Shown here: positions 42,180 through 51,562 of the stretch, in pieces | Position numbering within the stretch: the first letter of the stretch is position 1 | Layout of the letters: each line of letters begins with the position of its first letter | Made by a program: the position numbers and the translations under genes | Notes under the pieces: generated by a model | What the model saw: the letters and a program-made list of their open reading frames with translations, nothing else | Database searches by the model: none | What the model was told of the DNA's origin: nothing | Origin: Paenibacillus thalictri | Lineage (GTDB): Bacteria; Bacillota; Bacilli; Paenibacillales; NBRC-103111 | Direction: 5' to 3' | Length of the DNA: 64,000 nucleotides | Assembly (NCBI RefSeq): GCF_004307995.1 | Contig: NZ_SIRE01000006.1 | Location: 1-64,000, forward strand

Positions 42180-43355
42180 TTACCCCATACAGCTCATTTT
42201 ATCCGGCGCCAGCTCCGCCGGTTTCATCCGTCCCAACACGCGATAATAAATATCCTCGTATTCGGCCGTGATCAATTCGTTGCAGAACGTCGTGCGAGCG
42301 CGGTGCAGACACGCTTTTTTGATCGTGTCGTAGAGCTTTTCGTCACGAAGCATCAACTTGGCATAGGCCGCCATCTTCTCGACATCTCCGATGTCGGCCA
42401 AAAATCCGGTCTCGCCATGCGTAATCAACTCCGGAATGCCGCCGGCGTTGGAGGCGATCGTTGGCACGCCGCAAGCCATCGCTTCGAGCGCCACAAGACC
42501 GAAGCTCTCCTTCTCCGAAGGCAGCAGCATAATGTCCGCAAGCGAAAGCAGCTGCGCCACATCGTCCTGTTTCCCGCAGAACGTCACTTTGTCGAGCAGG
42601 CCAAGCTCCTTCACCCGGCAGTGCACTTTCGACAGATCCGGTCCTTCGCCGACAAACAACAACCGCGAAGGAATGTCTTGACTGACCAAAGCGAAAGTTT
42701 CCACTACGTCGAGCACACGCTTAACGGGACGGAAGTTGGAGATATGGATCATAATTTTCTCGTCCGGCTTGGCAAACTCTTTGCGCAAGCTCGCCACATC
42801 CCGCGGGTAGTAGACCCGTTTATCGACAAAATTGTAAGCCAGATCGATCGGCTTATCAATCGCCAGCAGCTCCCGCGTTTCCCTGATTAAATCTTCCGAT
42901 ACCGCCGTCACGGCGTCGCTGCGATTGATCGCAAAACGGATCAGATCTTTCAGCGATTCATCGTGAGCCAGCACCGTAATGTCGGTTCCGTGCAGCGTCG
43001 TAACGACCTTGAGGTTAGAGCCGACCATCTGCTGGGCGATCAACGCACATACGGCATGCGGTATCGCATAATGCACATGCAGCAGATCCAGCCCTTCCAT
43101 TTGCGCTACCTGCGCCAGCTTGCTGGCCAGCGATAAGTCGTAAGGGGGATATTTAAACACGTAATAGTCGTTAACTTCCACCTCGTGGTAAAAAATGTTC
43201 TTATCGAATTTACCCAGACGAAACGGCATGCTGTGCGTAATAAAATGGACTTCGTGCCCTTTCTCGGCAAGCAGTTTGCCGAGTTCCGTAGCGACGACCC
43301 CGGACCCTCCCAAAGTCGGATAACACGTGATGCCAATTTTTAATCTATCTTTCAC
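42180..43355 (-). CDS. bshA: N-acetyl-alpha-D-glucosaminyl L-malate synthase (bacillithiol synthesis)
   Basis: This GT4 glycosyltransferase joins UDP-GlcNAc and L-malate, the first bacillithiol step. The 391 residues start IGITCYPTLGGSGVVATELG and include the donor-site segment LLPSEKESFGLVALEAMACG. It begins with GTG behind GAGGTG. It lies 74 bp after bshB1, giving two of the three bacillithiol steps here; bshC is not in the window. Confidence 0.95.
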   Translation of the reverse strand: MKDRLKIGITCYPTLGGSGVVATELGKLLAEKGHEVHFITHSMPFRLGKFDKNIFYHEVEVNDYYVFKYPPYDLSLASKLAQVAQMEGLDLLHVHYAIPHAVCALIAQQMVGSNLKVVTTLHGTDITVLAHDESLKDLIRFAINRSDAVTAVSEDLIRETRELLAIDKPIDLAYNFVDKRVYYPRDVASLRKEFAKPDEKIMIHISNFRPVKRVLDVVETFALVSQDIPSRLLFVGEGPDLSKVHCRVKELGLLDKVTFCGKQDDVAQLLSLADIMLLPSEKESFGLVALEAMACGVPTIASNAGGIPELITHGETGFLADIGDVEKMAAYAKLMLRDEKLYDTIKKACLHRARTTFCNELITAEYEDIYYRVLGRMKPAELAPDKMSCMG

Positions 43356-43429
43356 TTTTCACACCTCATCTCGCGGGTTTCCTGATGATCTTATCTTATA
43401 GTGCAAGTTCAAAAAGCCGGCTTTTTGAA

Positions 43430-44131
43430 CTACCTCTTAAGAAACAAATCGACTGCGTACGGCAGCTTTGTAACAAACCCTTCGGCATAATCGACGCCCC
43501 GTTTTTGCCCCAGCATGCGGTCCCTTGCCTCAACCCTCTCCAAGTAACCTTGGTTCAGCGGTGTCTTTACCGTGTCCGCTCCGCTGGATTCGAACTGCGT
43601 GCGGTATGCTTTCAGTGACTCTGTTTTATCGGCATAGCAGGCGGTCACATCGACCAATAGGTCCGCTTCATATGTATCGTTAATAAAGTAAAAATATGTA
43701 TGTTGTACGGTATGTGCCGCCAGCTCCGGCATATATTTGCGCAGCTTGGCGTTAAATACAGCTTCCTGAAGCAACTGGCTGCAGGCAATATGGTCGGGAT
43801 GCCGGTCCTGCCAATAAGGCGCAAACACCAGCTTCGGGCGCATGTTGCGGATTTCCGCCACGATGGCTTCGATCTGCTCCTTGCCGCCCGTTAACCCGCG
43901 GTCCGGCATGCCCAGATTGGAACGATAAGCCAGCCCCAGCTTCTCCGACGCCGCGGCGGCTTCCAGCTGCCGTGTTTCAACGGTGCCGTTGGAAGACATC
44001 TCCGCCCGCGTCAAATCGCAAATGCCCACTCGTAAACCCGCCAAAACGTGCTTGCGGATCGTGCCGGCCATGCCGATCTCGGCATCGTCCGGATGCGCGC
44101 CAAAAACAAGAATATCAAGCTGCTGTTCCAC
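43430..44131 (-). CDS. bshB1: Bacillithiol biosynthesis deacetylase BshB1
   Basis: The 233-residue PIG-L/LmbE-fold zinc deacetylase removes acetyl from GlcNAc-malate. The zinc motif AHPDD is at about residues 12-16 and the second histidine site is in DRHPDHIACSQLL. It begins with GTG that overlaps the mgsA stop by one base. Confidence 0.94.
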   Translation of the reverse strand: MEQQLDILVFGAHPDDAEIGMAGTIRKHVLAGLRVGICDLTRAEMSSNGTVETRQLEAAAASEKLGLAYRSNLGMPDRGLTGGKEQIEAIVAEIRNMRPKLVFAPYWQDRHPDHIACSQLLQEAVFNAKLRKYMPELAAHTVQHTYFYFINDTYEADLLVDVTACYADKTESLKAYRTQFESSGADTVKTPLNQGYLERVEARDRMLGQKRGVDYAEGFVTKLPYAVDLFLKR

Positions 44132-44556
44132 TATTCATCAACACCCGGTTTATATTTGTGAACAAGCTCGCGCCAAGCGAAATCTCCGCGGTCCATCGCC
44201 TTGACCAAAATTTCCGCAGTCGCTATGTTCGTAGCGACGGGAATCCCCTGCACATCGCATAAGCGAAGCAAAGCGATAATGTCGGGCTCATGCGGCTGAG
44301 CCATCAGCGGGTCGCGCAAAAACACGATTAAATCCAGATCGTTGGTTGCCACCATCGCCCCGATCTGCTGGTCCCCGCCAAGCGGTCCGGACATAAAGCG
44401 GTGAACGCTTAAGTCTGTATTTTCCATAATTCGTGTTCCCGTCGTTCCTGTAGCGAACAATTGGCATTTCGCAAACACCGTTTCGTATGCCGTAACAAAA
44501 TTGACCATCTCTTCTTTTTTTCGGTCATGCGCAATCAGCGCAACCTTCATCGTCAT
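44131..44556 (-). CDS. mgsA: Methylglyoxal synthase
   Basis: MgsA converts dihydroxyacetone phosphate to methylglyoxal. The 141-residue protein has [22 protein letters not shown] and [14 protein letters not shown] with the catalytic aspartates. It is placed just before the bacillithiol genes, and bacillithiol is known to help detoxify methylglyoxal. Start: first ATG, 8 nt after AGGAG; a second ATG is two codons later. Confidence 0.96.
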   Translation of the reverse strand: MTMKVALIAHDRKKEEMVNFVTAYETVFAKCQLFATGTTGTRIMENTDLSVHRFMSGPLGGDQQIGAMVATNDLDLIVFLRDPLMAQPHEPDIIALLRLCDVQGIPVATNIATAEILVKAMDRGDFAWRELVHKYKPGVDE

Positions 44557-44579
44557 GCCTCTCGCTCCTCTCTAGCAAC

Positions 44580-44609
44580 AAGGACAAAGAGCCTCAGCGC
44601 TTTGTCCTT
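44580..44609 (-). other. Perfect 10-bp hairpin between dapB and mgsA
   Basis: AAGGACAAAG pairs with CTTTGTCCTT around a 10-nt loop. On the minus strand TTGTTGC follows, so it may be a weak terminator. Confidence 0.45.
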
Positions 44610-44646
44610 TCCTATCCTAATCAGCTGTCTAACCGGTCAGCGGCCG

Positions 44647-45450
44647 TTAATCGACAAAATGCTCAAAACCGTATGTAATGCCTGTCAGTTCCATTACTTT
44701 CTTAACAGCCAGATTAACACCCGGCATATATCCGGCCCGTTCATACGAATCGTGTCTGATTTTCAACGTTTGTCCATAACCGCCGAAAATCACTTCCTGC
44801 TGCGCAAAAACACCCGGCAATCGAACGCTATGTATTCTGAAGCCATTATAATATCCGCCGCGCGAACCTTCGATCGTTTCCTCTTCCTTCGGGTTGCCTT
44901 GACGGAACTCCGGGCGGTTCTGAACGATTTGTTCGGCTGTTTTGATCGCTGTTCCCGAAGGGGCATCGAGCTTCTGATCGCCGTGATATTCAATAATCTC
45001 TACATGCGGCATATGCTTTGCCGCTTGCGCGGCAAATTTCATCATCAGGATCGCTCCAATGGAAAAGTTAGGTGCGATGATGCCGCCGATGCCTTGCTCT
45101 TTACACAGCTTGTCCAACTCCTCGATATCTTCCGGCGTAAAGCCGGTTGTTCCGATGACCGGACGAACCTTGTGCTTAATCGCTAACTTAGCATTGGAAA
45201 TAACGGATTGCGGCGTCGTAAAATCAACGATCACATCCGGCTTCGCTTCGACTAAAGCCAGCTCCAGATCAGATTTCACTTCGACGCCGCAGCGCTCCAT
45301 CCCAACCATGCTTCCGGCGTCGATGCCTTCGGACGAACGGCTGACCGCAGCGACGAGCTGCAAAGTCTCGTCGGACAACACCATTTTGACAACTTCGCGT
45401 CCCATTCTACCGTTTGCTCCAGCTACGGCTACCTTGATTAATTGAGTCAA
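44647..45450 (-). CDS. dapB: 4-hydroxy-tetrahydrodipicolinate reductase
   Basis: DapB acts in lysine and diaminopimelate synthesis, which also supplies cell wall and spore dipicolinate. The 267-residue protein has VAVAGANGRMGREV, GTTGFTPEDIEEL and the active-site EYHGDQKLDAPSGTA. The start codon is TTG, with AAGGA about 10 nt upstream and no better start nearby. Confidence 0.96.
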   Translation of the reverse strand: MTQLIKVAVAGANGRMGREVVKMVLSDETLQLVAAVSRSSEGIDAGSMVGMERCGVEVKSDLELALVEAKPDVIVDFTTPQSVISNAKLAIKHKVRPVIGTTGFTPEDIEELDKLCKEQGIGGIIAPNFSIGAILMMKFAAQAAKHMPHVEIIEYHGDQKLDAPSGTAIKTAEQIVQNRPEFRQGNPKEEETIEGSRGGYYNGFRIHSVRLPGVFAQQEVIFGGYGQTLKIRHDSYERAGYMPGVNLAVKKVMELTGITYGFEHFVD

Positions 45451-45473
45451 TTGGACCAGTTCCTTTCCTACGT

Positions 45474-46004
45474 CTATACGGTGAAATGGTTGTTTTTATT
45501 CCCTTGCTGCCGTTTGTTCTCGTACCTTGCCAACAGCCGATTGCCCGTAGTGTGCTGCGGGTCAAGCCGCAACACTTCACTTATGGCAAGTATAGCCGGG
45601 TCGTATTCCCCAAGCCGTTCGTACGTAATGCCAAGCAGCAAATAGGCTTCCAGCAGAAGCGGATCCAATGTAATCGCCGTCTTCAGCCAAACGATACAAT
45701 CCGGCAGCCGGTCGTTGGATTGCTGCAGCTGCTTCTCGGCTTTCTGTACAAGCTCCTTAGCCTGCAAAATATTTAAATGAATGCGGTAATAGGCGTCTTC
45801 CGGCTCCAATTGGACGGCCATGTCGGCGTGTTTGATCGCTTCGCGCAGCTTATTGCTTCTTGCATACGTAATGGACAGCTTATAATGAAAAGACGCATTA
45901 TCCGGCTCCCGGTCAATCGCAAGGCCAAACCACGCGATCGCCTGCTCGAAGTCGCCTGCCAAGATGGCTTCATACGCCTTCTGTATTTCCTTGGTTCCTG
46001 CCAA
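45474..46004 (-). CDS. Tetratricopeptide-repeat protein
   Basis: The 176-residue soluble protein has at least three TPR-like units (AYEAILAGDFEQAIAWF; HYKLSITYARSNKLREAI; AYLLLGITYERLGEYDPAI), each followed by a x-LDP or x-EPD turn. Function is unknown. The start needs care: AGGAGG directly abuts ATG at 46013 with no spacer. TTG at 46004 (9 nt) or GTG at 46010 (3 nt) are better placed, and I use TTG. Confidence 0.75.
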   Translation of the reverse strand: MAGTKEIQKAYEAILAGDFEQAIAWFGLAIDREPDNASFHYKLSITYARSNKLREAIKHADMAVQLEPEDAYYRIHLNILQAKELVQKAEKQLQQSNDRLPDCIVWLKTAITLDPLLLEAYLLLGITYERLGEYDPAILAISEVLRLDPQHTTGNRLLARYENKRQQGNKNNHFTV

Positions 46005-46055
46005 TCGCACCATCCTCCTCCCGTAAAAAAAGGGTGATGGTACAGCATATGTAGG

Positions 46056-46394
46056 TTATTCGGAATCGGTGTTAATTTTCGTCCACCTGTTCGCATCGCG
46101 GGTATTGAACTTATGCATCACCTTTTCGTGCGCTTCGGTTAGATCGATGCCCAGCGAATTGGCGAAACAGATCGTGATGAACAAAATATCGCCTAGCTCC
46201 AGTGCTATAGAGCTGTCTTCTTCGTCCGCTTTTTTCCGTTTCGGTCCAAACTCGTGGTTGACCTCGCGGGCCAGCTCGCCTACCTCTTCCGACATCCGGG
46301 CCATTAAGGCAAGGGGACTGAAATAACCTTCTTTAAACTGCGATATGTACGCATCGACTTCTTGCTGCAAGCTCTTCAGAGAGCGTTCTGTCAT
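46056..46394 (-). CDS. MazG-type nucleotide pyrophosphohydrolase (YpjD)
   Basis: The 112-residue all-alpha NTP pyrophosphatase has the EExxE...ExxD metal motif: RMSEEVGELAREV and ALELGDILFITICFA. It probably hydrolyses non-canonical or excess nucleotides. B. subtilis ypjD lies in the same place, between ypjC and dapB. Start at MTERSLKSLQ. Confidence 0.88.
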   Translation of the reverse strand: MTERSLKSLQQEVDAYISQFKEGYFSPLALMARMSEEVGELAREVNHEFGPKRKKADEEDSSIALELGDILFITICFANSLGIDLTEAHEKVMHKFNTRDANRWTKINTDSE

Positions 46395-46485
46395 ACGATT
46401 ACCTGCCTTCCCCAAAGGATTACACAAATTACATGTTATCGTAAAGACGAAGCAATGACAAATTTTTTTTGGAGAAAAAGAAAAT

Positions 46486-46524
46486 ACAGGTATAAGGAAT
46501 CGCCGTGCGATTCATCATACCTGT
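46486..46524 (+). other. 39-nt two-part hairpin in the leader of the YitT gene
   Basis: ACAGGTAT/ATACCTGT (outer) and GAATCGC/GCGATTC (inner) pair with a CGT loop and symmetrical 3-nt internal bulges. It lies between divergent genes and 31 nt before the YitT ATG. It is not followed by T residues. Confidence 0.5.
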
Positions 46525-46554
46525 GAGAGTCTGTCATGATAAGGAGGAAATTAC

Positions 46555-47421
46555 ATGGAGGGCCAAGGGCTGGAGCGGCTTAAATCGATCATCCCCATCA
46601 TGCTGGGAACGGCCATTTATGCATTTGGCCTCCACTATTTCGTCATTTCCAATGAACTGATGGAAGGCGGCATTACGGGCATCGCCCTGATCCTGCATTA
46701 CGTGCTTCATATTCCGCCGTCCTACAGCACACTTGCGATCAACATCCCTTTGTTTTATATCGGCCTCAAAGTGTTCGGCAAGGAAGCCATGTTGTACTCC
46801 ATTATCGGCACTTTATCGCTTTCGTTTTTTTTATGGCTTATGGAGCTGCTGATCGCCCGCGGCTGGATTGTGCCCTTTCAGAGCAGGCAGGATTACTTCC
46901 TGGCCACCGCTTACGCCGGTGTCACAATCGGCATCGGACTCGGACTTGTGTTTAGATACGGCGGCACCACGGGCGGTTCCGACATCATCGCGCGCATCGG
47001 CCAAAAATACAAAGGCTGGAGTATGGGGCAGATGATATTGATGTTTGACATCGCCGTCATCGGGTCGTCGTTGTTTTTTATCCCCAAGGAAAAAGTGCTG
47101 TACACGTTTGTTGCCGTCTTTATCGCTTCTAAAACAATCGATCTGATCATCGAAGGGGCTTATTCCGCCAAAGCGTTCACGATCATTACCGACAACGCGG
47201 AAAAGCTGGCGCGCGTCATCATGCAGCAATTGGACCGGGGAGCCACCATCATGCCCGCCATCGGGGCTTACTCCGGCAAACATAAACATATCGTGTATTG
47301 CGTCGTCTACCGTTATGAGATGAAGCTGCTCAAAGATCTTGTGCGAACAAACGACCCGGCGGCTTTTATCATTATCGGCGAAGTGCAGGATGTTCTCGGA
47401 GAGGGCTTTAAAAACGATTAA
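46555..47421 (+). CDS. YitT-family membrane protein (YpjC-like)
   Basis: The 288-residue protein has five to six membrane segments in its first 200 residues (GTAIYAFGLHYFVISNELME..., GLGLVFRYGGTTGGSDIIA) and a C-terminal DUF2179 domain (about 205-285) in the cytoplasm. Substrate is unknown. Ribosome site AAGGAGG. It is the only plus-strand gene in this stretch and ends with a 4-bp overlap against the convergent ypjB. Confidence 0.88.
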   Translation: MEGQGLERLKSIIPIMLGTAIYAFGLHYFVISNELMEGGITGIALILHYVLHIPPSYSTLAINIPLFYIGLKVFGKEAMLYSIIGTLSLSFFLWLMELLIARGWIVPFQSRQDYFLATAYAGVTIGIGLGLVFRYGGTTGGSDIIARIGQKYKGWSMGQMILMFDIAVIGSSLFFIPKEKVLYTFVAVFIASKTIDLIIEGAYSAKAFTIITDNAEKLARVIMQQLDRGATIMPAIGAYSGKHKHIVYCVVYRYEMKLLKDLVRTNDPAAFIIIGEVQDVLGEGFKND

Positions 47422-48278
47422 CCCGCATGTTCGTCTTTGCGTTTGACCGCCCTTACGCCTTGGTCCTTCTGCAGCATTCTCCAAGCGGCATATACCATGG
47501 CGGCAACAATAAACGAAGCGATCCCTATGGACCAGATAATCGGTTTCTCATCGTCCACAATCGGCAAATAAGCCGGTTTTTCTTTCTTCATAAACAGCTC
47601 GTCCAGCGTCTGGCGGATGTGCGGCACAACGGAAAGCACCGGCTGAAAAGGCGCTTGTGCCGTCATTTGCGATTTTACAAATACGATCAGCGAGTCCATC
47701 TTCTCCACCTCTGCCGGCGTGCGGGACATGACGATCGGCGTGCGAACGATTCCGTAATGCGAATCCAACTGGCCTGCAAACCGCTGCAAATCGCCCTTGT
47801 TTGCTTCTTTCGCCGCTTTCTCCAATCCGTCCGTATCCGTCTGCAGCACTTTATAGTACTGGTGCCACATCGGATCATGGGGCGATTTCAGCGCGTCCAC
47901 GGCAAGCCGCACCTTGGCGGCAGCGGTTCGTCCTTCGTCCGGTACGGCTTGGACCGAATTAAACGAGCGTTTGGCCTGGGTAACGGTTTCCGTAAAGGCA
48001 TGCAGGCCCTCCACCGAGGTCATGCCGCTGAAATCGATTTGCGCGATTTGGTCGCTCATCTGATCCAGCAGCTCCCTGCCACCCGCCATATCGCCTTTCA
48101 CCACTTTGTTGAACATTTCCTCCGCCAGTTGATCCAATCTCTCCATTTTGCCGGACTGCGCTTTTATTTTCACGGCGTCCTGCTCCTTCTGCTCAATACG
48201 TTGCCCGCAGCCGGACAACAATACAAGCAGCATAAGGCCGGTCAAAAAAAGCCGCTTTCCTTTTCCCGAAACAAACAT
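47418..48278 (-). CDS. ypjB: Sporulation protein YpjB, lipoprotein
   Basis: The 286-residue protein starts MFVSGKGKRLFLTG, with a lipobox LLSGC, an all-helical outer part and a second membrane segment near the C terminus (about 252-270; IIWSIGIASFIVAAMVYAAW). B. subtilis ypjB is linked to sporulation. I choose the second nearby ATG because GGGGAGGGG stands 6 nt ahead of it, and abuts the first. Confidence 0.87.
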   Translation of the reverse strand: MFVSGKGKRLFLTGLMLLVLLSGCGQRIEQKEQDAVKIKAQSGKMERLDQLAEEMFNKVVKGDMAGGRELLDQMSDQIAQIDFSGMTSVEGLHAFTETVTQAKRSFNSVQAVPDEGRTAAAKVRLAVDALKSPHDPMWHQYYKVLQTDTDGLEKAAKEANKGDLQRFAGQLDSHYGIVRTPIVMSRTPAEVEKMDSLIVFVKSQMTAQAPFQPVLSVVPHIRQTLDELFMKKEKPAYLPIVDDEKPIIWSIGIASFIVAAMVYAAWRMLQKDQGVRAVKRKDEHAG

Positions 48279-48444
48279 GGACATCCCCTCCCCATGCAAA
48301 CCGGAACATGGCCGGTCCAGGCGCTGCCGCGGCCTTAGCCGCAGTTTGGCTGCCTGTCCTCCATATTCGCGAAATTTGCAGCTATTCCGTGGTGATCGCA
48401 CGGACAAAAGCATCTATTCCCATAGTATGGGGGGATGTCCACTT

Positions 48445-49095
48445 TTAGACCCGGTTTCGCCTCCATATTATCGAAACCAAGGCGATGCCAAGACTGACTA
48501 TGCTCATAATAACGGTGAATTTGCAGATCGTTCGAAGATCGTCGAGCAGCCGCTGAGGCAGCCAAGGAAATACGCCTTGACCGTAATCCATATAATCATT
48601 GCCAAGCGCCCACAGCGCCACTACGGCCAGCGCCCCGTAGCCAAAACGGTAAAATGACACGTAGAGCAGCGCCTCCACCGCCATACCCAAATGCGAGACG
48701 ACCAGCATCCAATCCTTCCATGTGGTGACGTCGCCTTTGGCAGCTGCGGCAAAAATCATCGTAACCGCCCAAATGCCATACTTAAAGGAAGTTACCAGCG
48801 CAAAAGCTTCGATAAACGCTCTGACCGGGTGAACCGTCTTTTTTTGCGTGCCATAGGAATACCGCCTCCGGTTGTCAAACAGCAGGAAACCGATAACGGC
48901 CGTAAAAAACAAGCTGGCCGTCGGACTGTCCGGCACAAACGGCAGCATCCATTCGGGATTGTTGTCAAGCGTATAAGCCAGCTGATCGCCATACCACATA
49001 TACCCGTATATCGTTCCGAGAAAATTCACCCAAAACAGTCCCCATAACATCAGAGGGCTGGATAAAAACGCTTTCGAGAAATAATACCTGAACAA
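48445..49095 (-). CDS. ypjA: DUF1405 membrane protein YpjA
   Basis: The 216-residue protein has about six membrane segments and the family traits at GDQLAYTLDNNPEWMLPFVP and DNRRRYSYG. Its function is not known. The start codon is TTG, 8 nt after AGGGG. It follows the qcr terminator and precedes ypjB, as in B. subtilis. Confidence 0.88.
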   Translation of the reverse strand: MFRYYFSKAFLSSPLMLWGLFWVNFLGTIYGYMWYGDQLAYTLDNNPEWMLPFVPDSPTASLFFTAVIGFLLFDNRRRYSYGTQKKTVHPVRAFIEAFALVTSFKYGIWAVTMIFAAAAKGDVTTWKDWMLVVSHLGMAVEALLYVSFYRFGYGALAVVALWALGNDYMDYGQGVFPWLPQRLLDDLRTICKFTVIMSIVSLGIALVSIIWRRNRV

Positions 49096-49147
49096 TTGAT
49101 CATCCCCTGTTTGCTAGGCAGCACGGGCATACCGGAAATTAATAATA

Positions 49148-49174
49148 AGACCTGACCACAGTGCGGCCAGGTCT
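49148..49174 (-). terminator. Terminator of qcrABC
   Basis: AGACCTGGCC pairs with GG-TCAGGTCT on the minus strand and is followed by TATTATTAATTT, 17 bp after the qcrC stop codon. Confidence 0.75.
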
Positions 49175-49190
49175 CTTGAAGGTATGTCTG

Positions 49191-50075
49191 TTAACCCTTC
49201 TTTTGCTTGGAAAGCCAATCGGCAATTTTGTCGATGTCGGCATCGGTCAAACCTTTTTTGATGTTCGCATCGTACATTGGCGTCATGCCGCCTTTACCGT
49301 TTTTGATAACACCCATGATGTCATCTTTGGAAAGCTTGTCGCCGACTCCAAGGAGTGCAGGAATACCGGAACCCGGATTGCCCTTCAGTTCAGCGCCGTG
49401 ACATGCTACGCATGTCGCTTTCTTGTAAAGCTCGGCAGCAGGATCGTCAGCAGCCACAACAGCCAGTTTCTTCGACTGTGCGTTGCCGCTCGGAGTCCCG
49501 CCTTCCTTGCCTTTGTTGGCATGAAGTTCTTCTTCACGCTTAATATGCTCAGGAATGATGTTCTTTTCTTTCAATTCTTCTTCATAGTGGTGCCAAGAAA
49601 CGATTGTCAGATAAGAACAAGCGACCAAGCTCAGTATCATCAAGGAAGAAGCGATCGGGCGTCTGTAGAAACGGCGTTCTTTGCCTGTATCCAGGAACGG
49701 AGCAAGCAGCAGGCTGCCGAATGCAATAGCCGGAACAAGCACCGTGCCAAGCACGACAAACTTGTCGGAAGTATACGGATACTTCAGCAGCTGGTACAGG
49801 AACAAGAAATACCAGTCTGGCATCGGAATAAACTGTGTATTTGTCGGATCCGCGGGATAACCGAGCGGAGCCGGGTCGGACATGACCAGCACGAGAATGC
49901 CGACCAGAACGACAACCGCAACCATCCATTCCTTGAGCAGGAAGTTAGGGATAAATACTTCGGATTTACCCGGATAAGCGGAAAAATCTTGCGGTATCAA
50001 GTGCGACGATTTGGCACGTACGCGCGAATCGCCCACATAAACGATTTTTTCGTCTGATTTATGACCGTGAGCCAA
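49191..50075 (-). CDS. qcrC: Menaquinol-cytochrome c reductase cytochrome b/c subunit
   Basis: The 294-residue protein fuses the subunit-IV-like part of cytochrome b (three membrane segments; PMPDWYFLFLYQLLKY) with a C-terminal cytochrome c domain with heme motif CVACH and a methionine ligand region GGMTPMYD. The start codon is TTG with a strong GGAGG ahead. It completes the Bacillus-type bc complex, which passes electrons from menaquinol to cytochrome c. Confidence 0.96.
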   Translation of the reverse strand: MAHGHKSDEKIVYVGDSRVRAKSSHLIPQDFSAYPGKSEVFIPNFLLKEWMVAVVVLVGILVLVMSDPAPLGYPADPTNTQFIPMPDWYFLFLYQLLKYPYTSDKFVVLGTVLVPAIAFGSLLLAPFLDTGKERRFYRRPIASSLMILSLVACSYLTIVSWHHYEEELKEKNIIPEHIKREEELHANKGKEGGTPSGNAQSKKLAVVAADDPAAELYKKATCVACHGAELKGNPGSGIPALLGVGDKLSKDDIMGVIKNGKGGMTPMYDANIKKGLTDADIDKIADWLSKQKKG

Positions 50076-50095
50076 TCTCAGCCCCTCCTTTTCTA

Positions 50096-50767
50096 TTATA
50101 GCGGTCCGGAAATACCTTGCTTACGGATCATGAAGAAGTGTCCTGCGAGCAGCGCAAGCAAGGCGCCCGGCAAGAAGAACACATGCAGCGCGAAGAAACG
50201 GGTCAGCGTTTGAGCGCCTACGATTTCGCCGCCTTGTAAGAAGGTTTTCACATAATCGCCGATCAAAGGAGCGGAAGCCGCGATTTTAATACCTACCTGT
50301 GTAGCGAAATATGCTTTATTGTCCCACGGGAGCAAGTAACCCGTAAAACCTAAGCCTAACATAACAAAGAAAATCAGCATTCCTACAACCCAGTTCATCT
50401 CACGAGGCGCTTTATAGGAACCTGTGAAGAACACGCGAAGCGTATGTAAGAACATCATGACGATAACAAGGCTGGCGCCCCAGTGGTGCATACCACGTAC
50501 GATAACGCCAAACGCGACTTTATGCTGCAGATAGTCAACGCTCGCATAAGCGTTAATGATATCCGGAACATAATACATCGTCAGAAACATACCGGACAAG
50601 ATTTGGATGACTGTGATGAAAAACGTCAGTCCGCCGAAACAATAAACAAATGCGGAAAAATGATGCGCGGGATTCACATGTTCTGGCACTTCGTGATCCG
50701 CAACGTCTCTCCACATCGGCGTGATATCCAGACGTTCGTCAATCCAGTTGTACACGTTTTTAAACAT
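50096..50767 (-). CDS. qcrB: Menaquinol-cytochrome c reductase cytochrome b subunit
   Basis: The 223-residue b6-type protein has four membrane segments and the paired heme-ligand histidines in RGMHHWGASLVIV and FFALHVFFLPG, with HHFSAFVYCFGG early on. It lies between qcrA and qcrC, with gaps of about 17 and 20 bp. Confidence 0.97.
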   Translation of the reverse strand: MFKNVYNWIDERLDITPMWRDVADHEVPEHVNPAHHFSAFVYCFGGLTFFITVIQILSGMFLTMYYVPDIINAYASVDYLQHKVAFGVIVRGMHHWGASLVIVMMFLHTLRVFFTGSYKAPREMNWVVGMLIFFVMLGLGFTGYLLPWDNKAYFATQVGIKIAASAPLIGDYVKTFLQGGEIVGAQTLTRFFALHVFFLPGALLALLAGHFFMIRKQGISGPL

Positions 50768-50784
50768 CAGACGTTACGCCCTCC

Positions 50785-51330
50785 TCATTTGACGTGTTTA
50801 TTCGGACCAAGCTGTCCAACATAAACGAACCCATTTTCCACTTTCACTTCGTACTCGTCAAGCGGCGCCGGAGCGACAGCGAGATTCTTACCTTCCGACG
50901 TATAATGCGCGCCGTGGCAAGGACAGAAGTATTGGTCTTTGTACTCCGGATTGGCGTTCCAGTTAACAGTACAGCCCAAGTGCTTACATGTCGGATTCAA
51001 AGCGAATACTTTACCGCCTTTATCCTTGGAAATCCACGCTTCCAATTCAGCGTCGCTTTCGTACCAACCGTCAACCTGATGCACTTTAAATTTAAAAGAT
51101 GCCGGCTGGTCGGTTACTTTGCCTTCTTCCACAACTTTAACCCAAGCCGCTTTGGTCTTGGGCTGAAGAATTGGATCAACCGCAAAGCGAAGCATTGGAA
51201 CCATCATTCCCGCACCCATAAACGCACCAGCTCCGCCAAGGGTGTAGGAAAGAAATTGACGACGGGACATCTCGCGTCGTTTCGGTTTCTCTCCGTGATG
51301 ATCTGCCTCATGGCTTTGATGTTCATTCAT
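50785..51330 (-). CDS. qcrA: Menaquinol-cytochrome c reductase Rieske iron-sulfur subunit
   Basis: The 181-residue protein has a twin-arginine-like anchor (MSRRQFLSYTLGGAGAFMGAGM) and the [2Fe-2S] motifs CKHLGC and CPCHG. It is the first gene of the qcrABC operon, behind a good sigma-A promoter. Ribosome site GGGGG. Confidence 0.97.
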   Translation of the reverse strand: MNEHQSHEADHHGEKPKRREMSRRQFLSYTLGGAGAFMGAGMMVPMLRFAVDPILQPKTKAAWVKVVEEGKVTDQPASFKFKVHQVDGWYESDAELEAWISKDKGGKVFALNPTCKHLGCTVNWNANPEYKDQYFCPCHGAHYTSEGKNLAVAPAPLDEYEVKVENGFVYVGQLGPNKHVK

Positions 51331-51408
51331 TTTCCCGTTCTACCCCCTTTAAGCAACATATATCACGTCGTTCGACATAATTTAACACCACATACTAGGA
51401 CATAACTA

Positions 51409-51437
51409 ATAATAGCTTACGGGTTATGGTGCGTCAA
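51409..51437 (-). promoter_or_regulatory. Sigma-A promoter of qcrABC
   Basis: On the minus strand TTGACG and TATTAT are separated by exactly 17 bp, about 80 bp before the qcrA start. Confidence 0.7.
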
Positions 51438-51562
51438 GAATATCGGGTTTGGTTTGAAGCCTATAATCCGAACGTTTCGGGCAAATTTTAACGAATTTGT
51501 CACAACTGTTTTGACCGGGAAAATAGTGCTTCTTGCTATAGAATGGGCATTTTATTCCTGAA

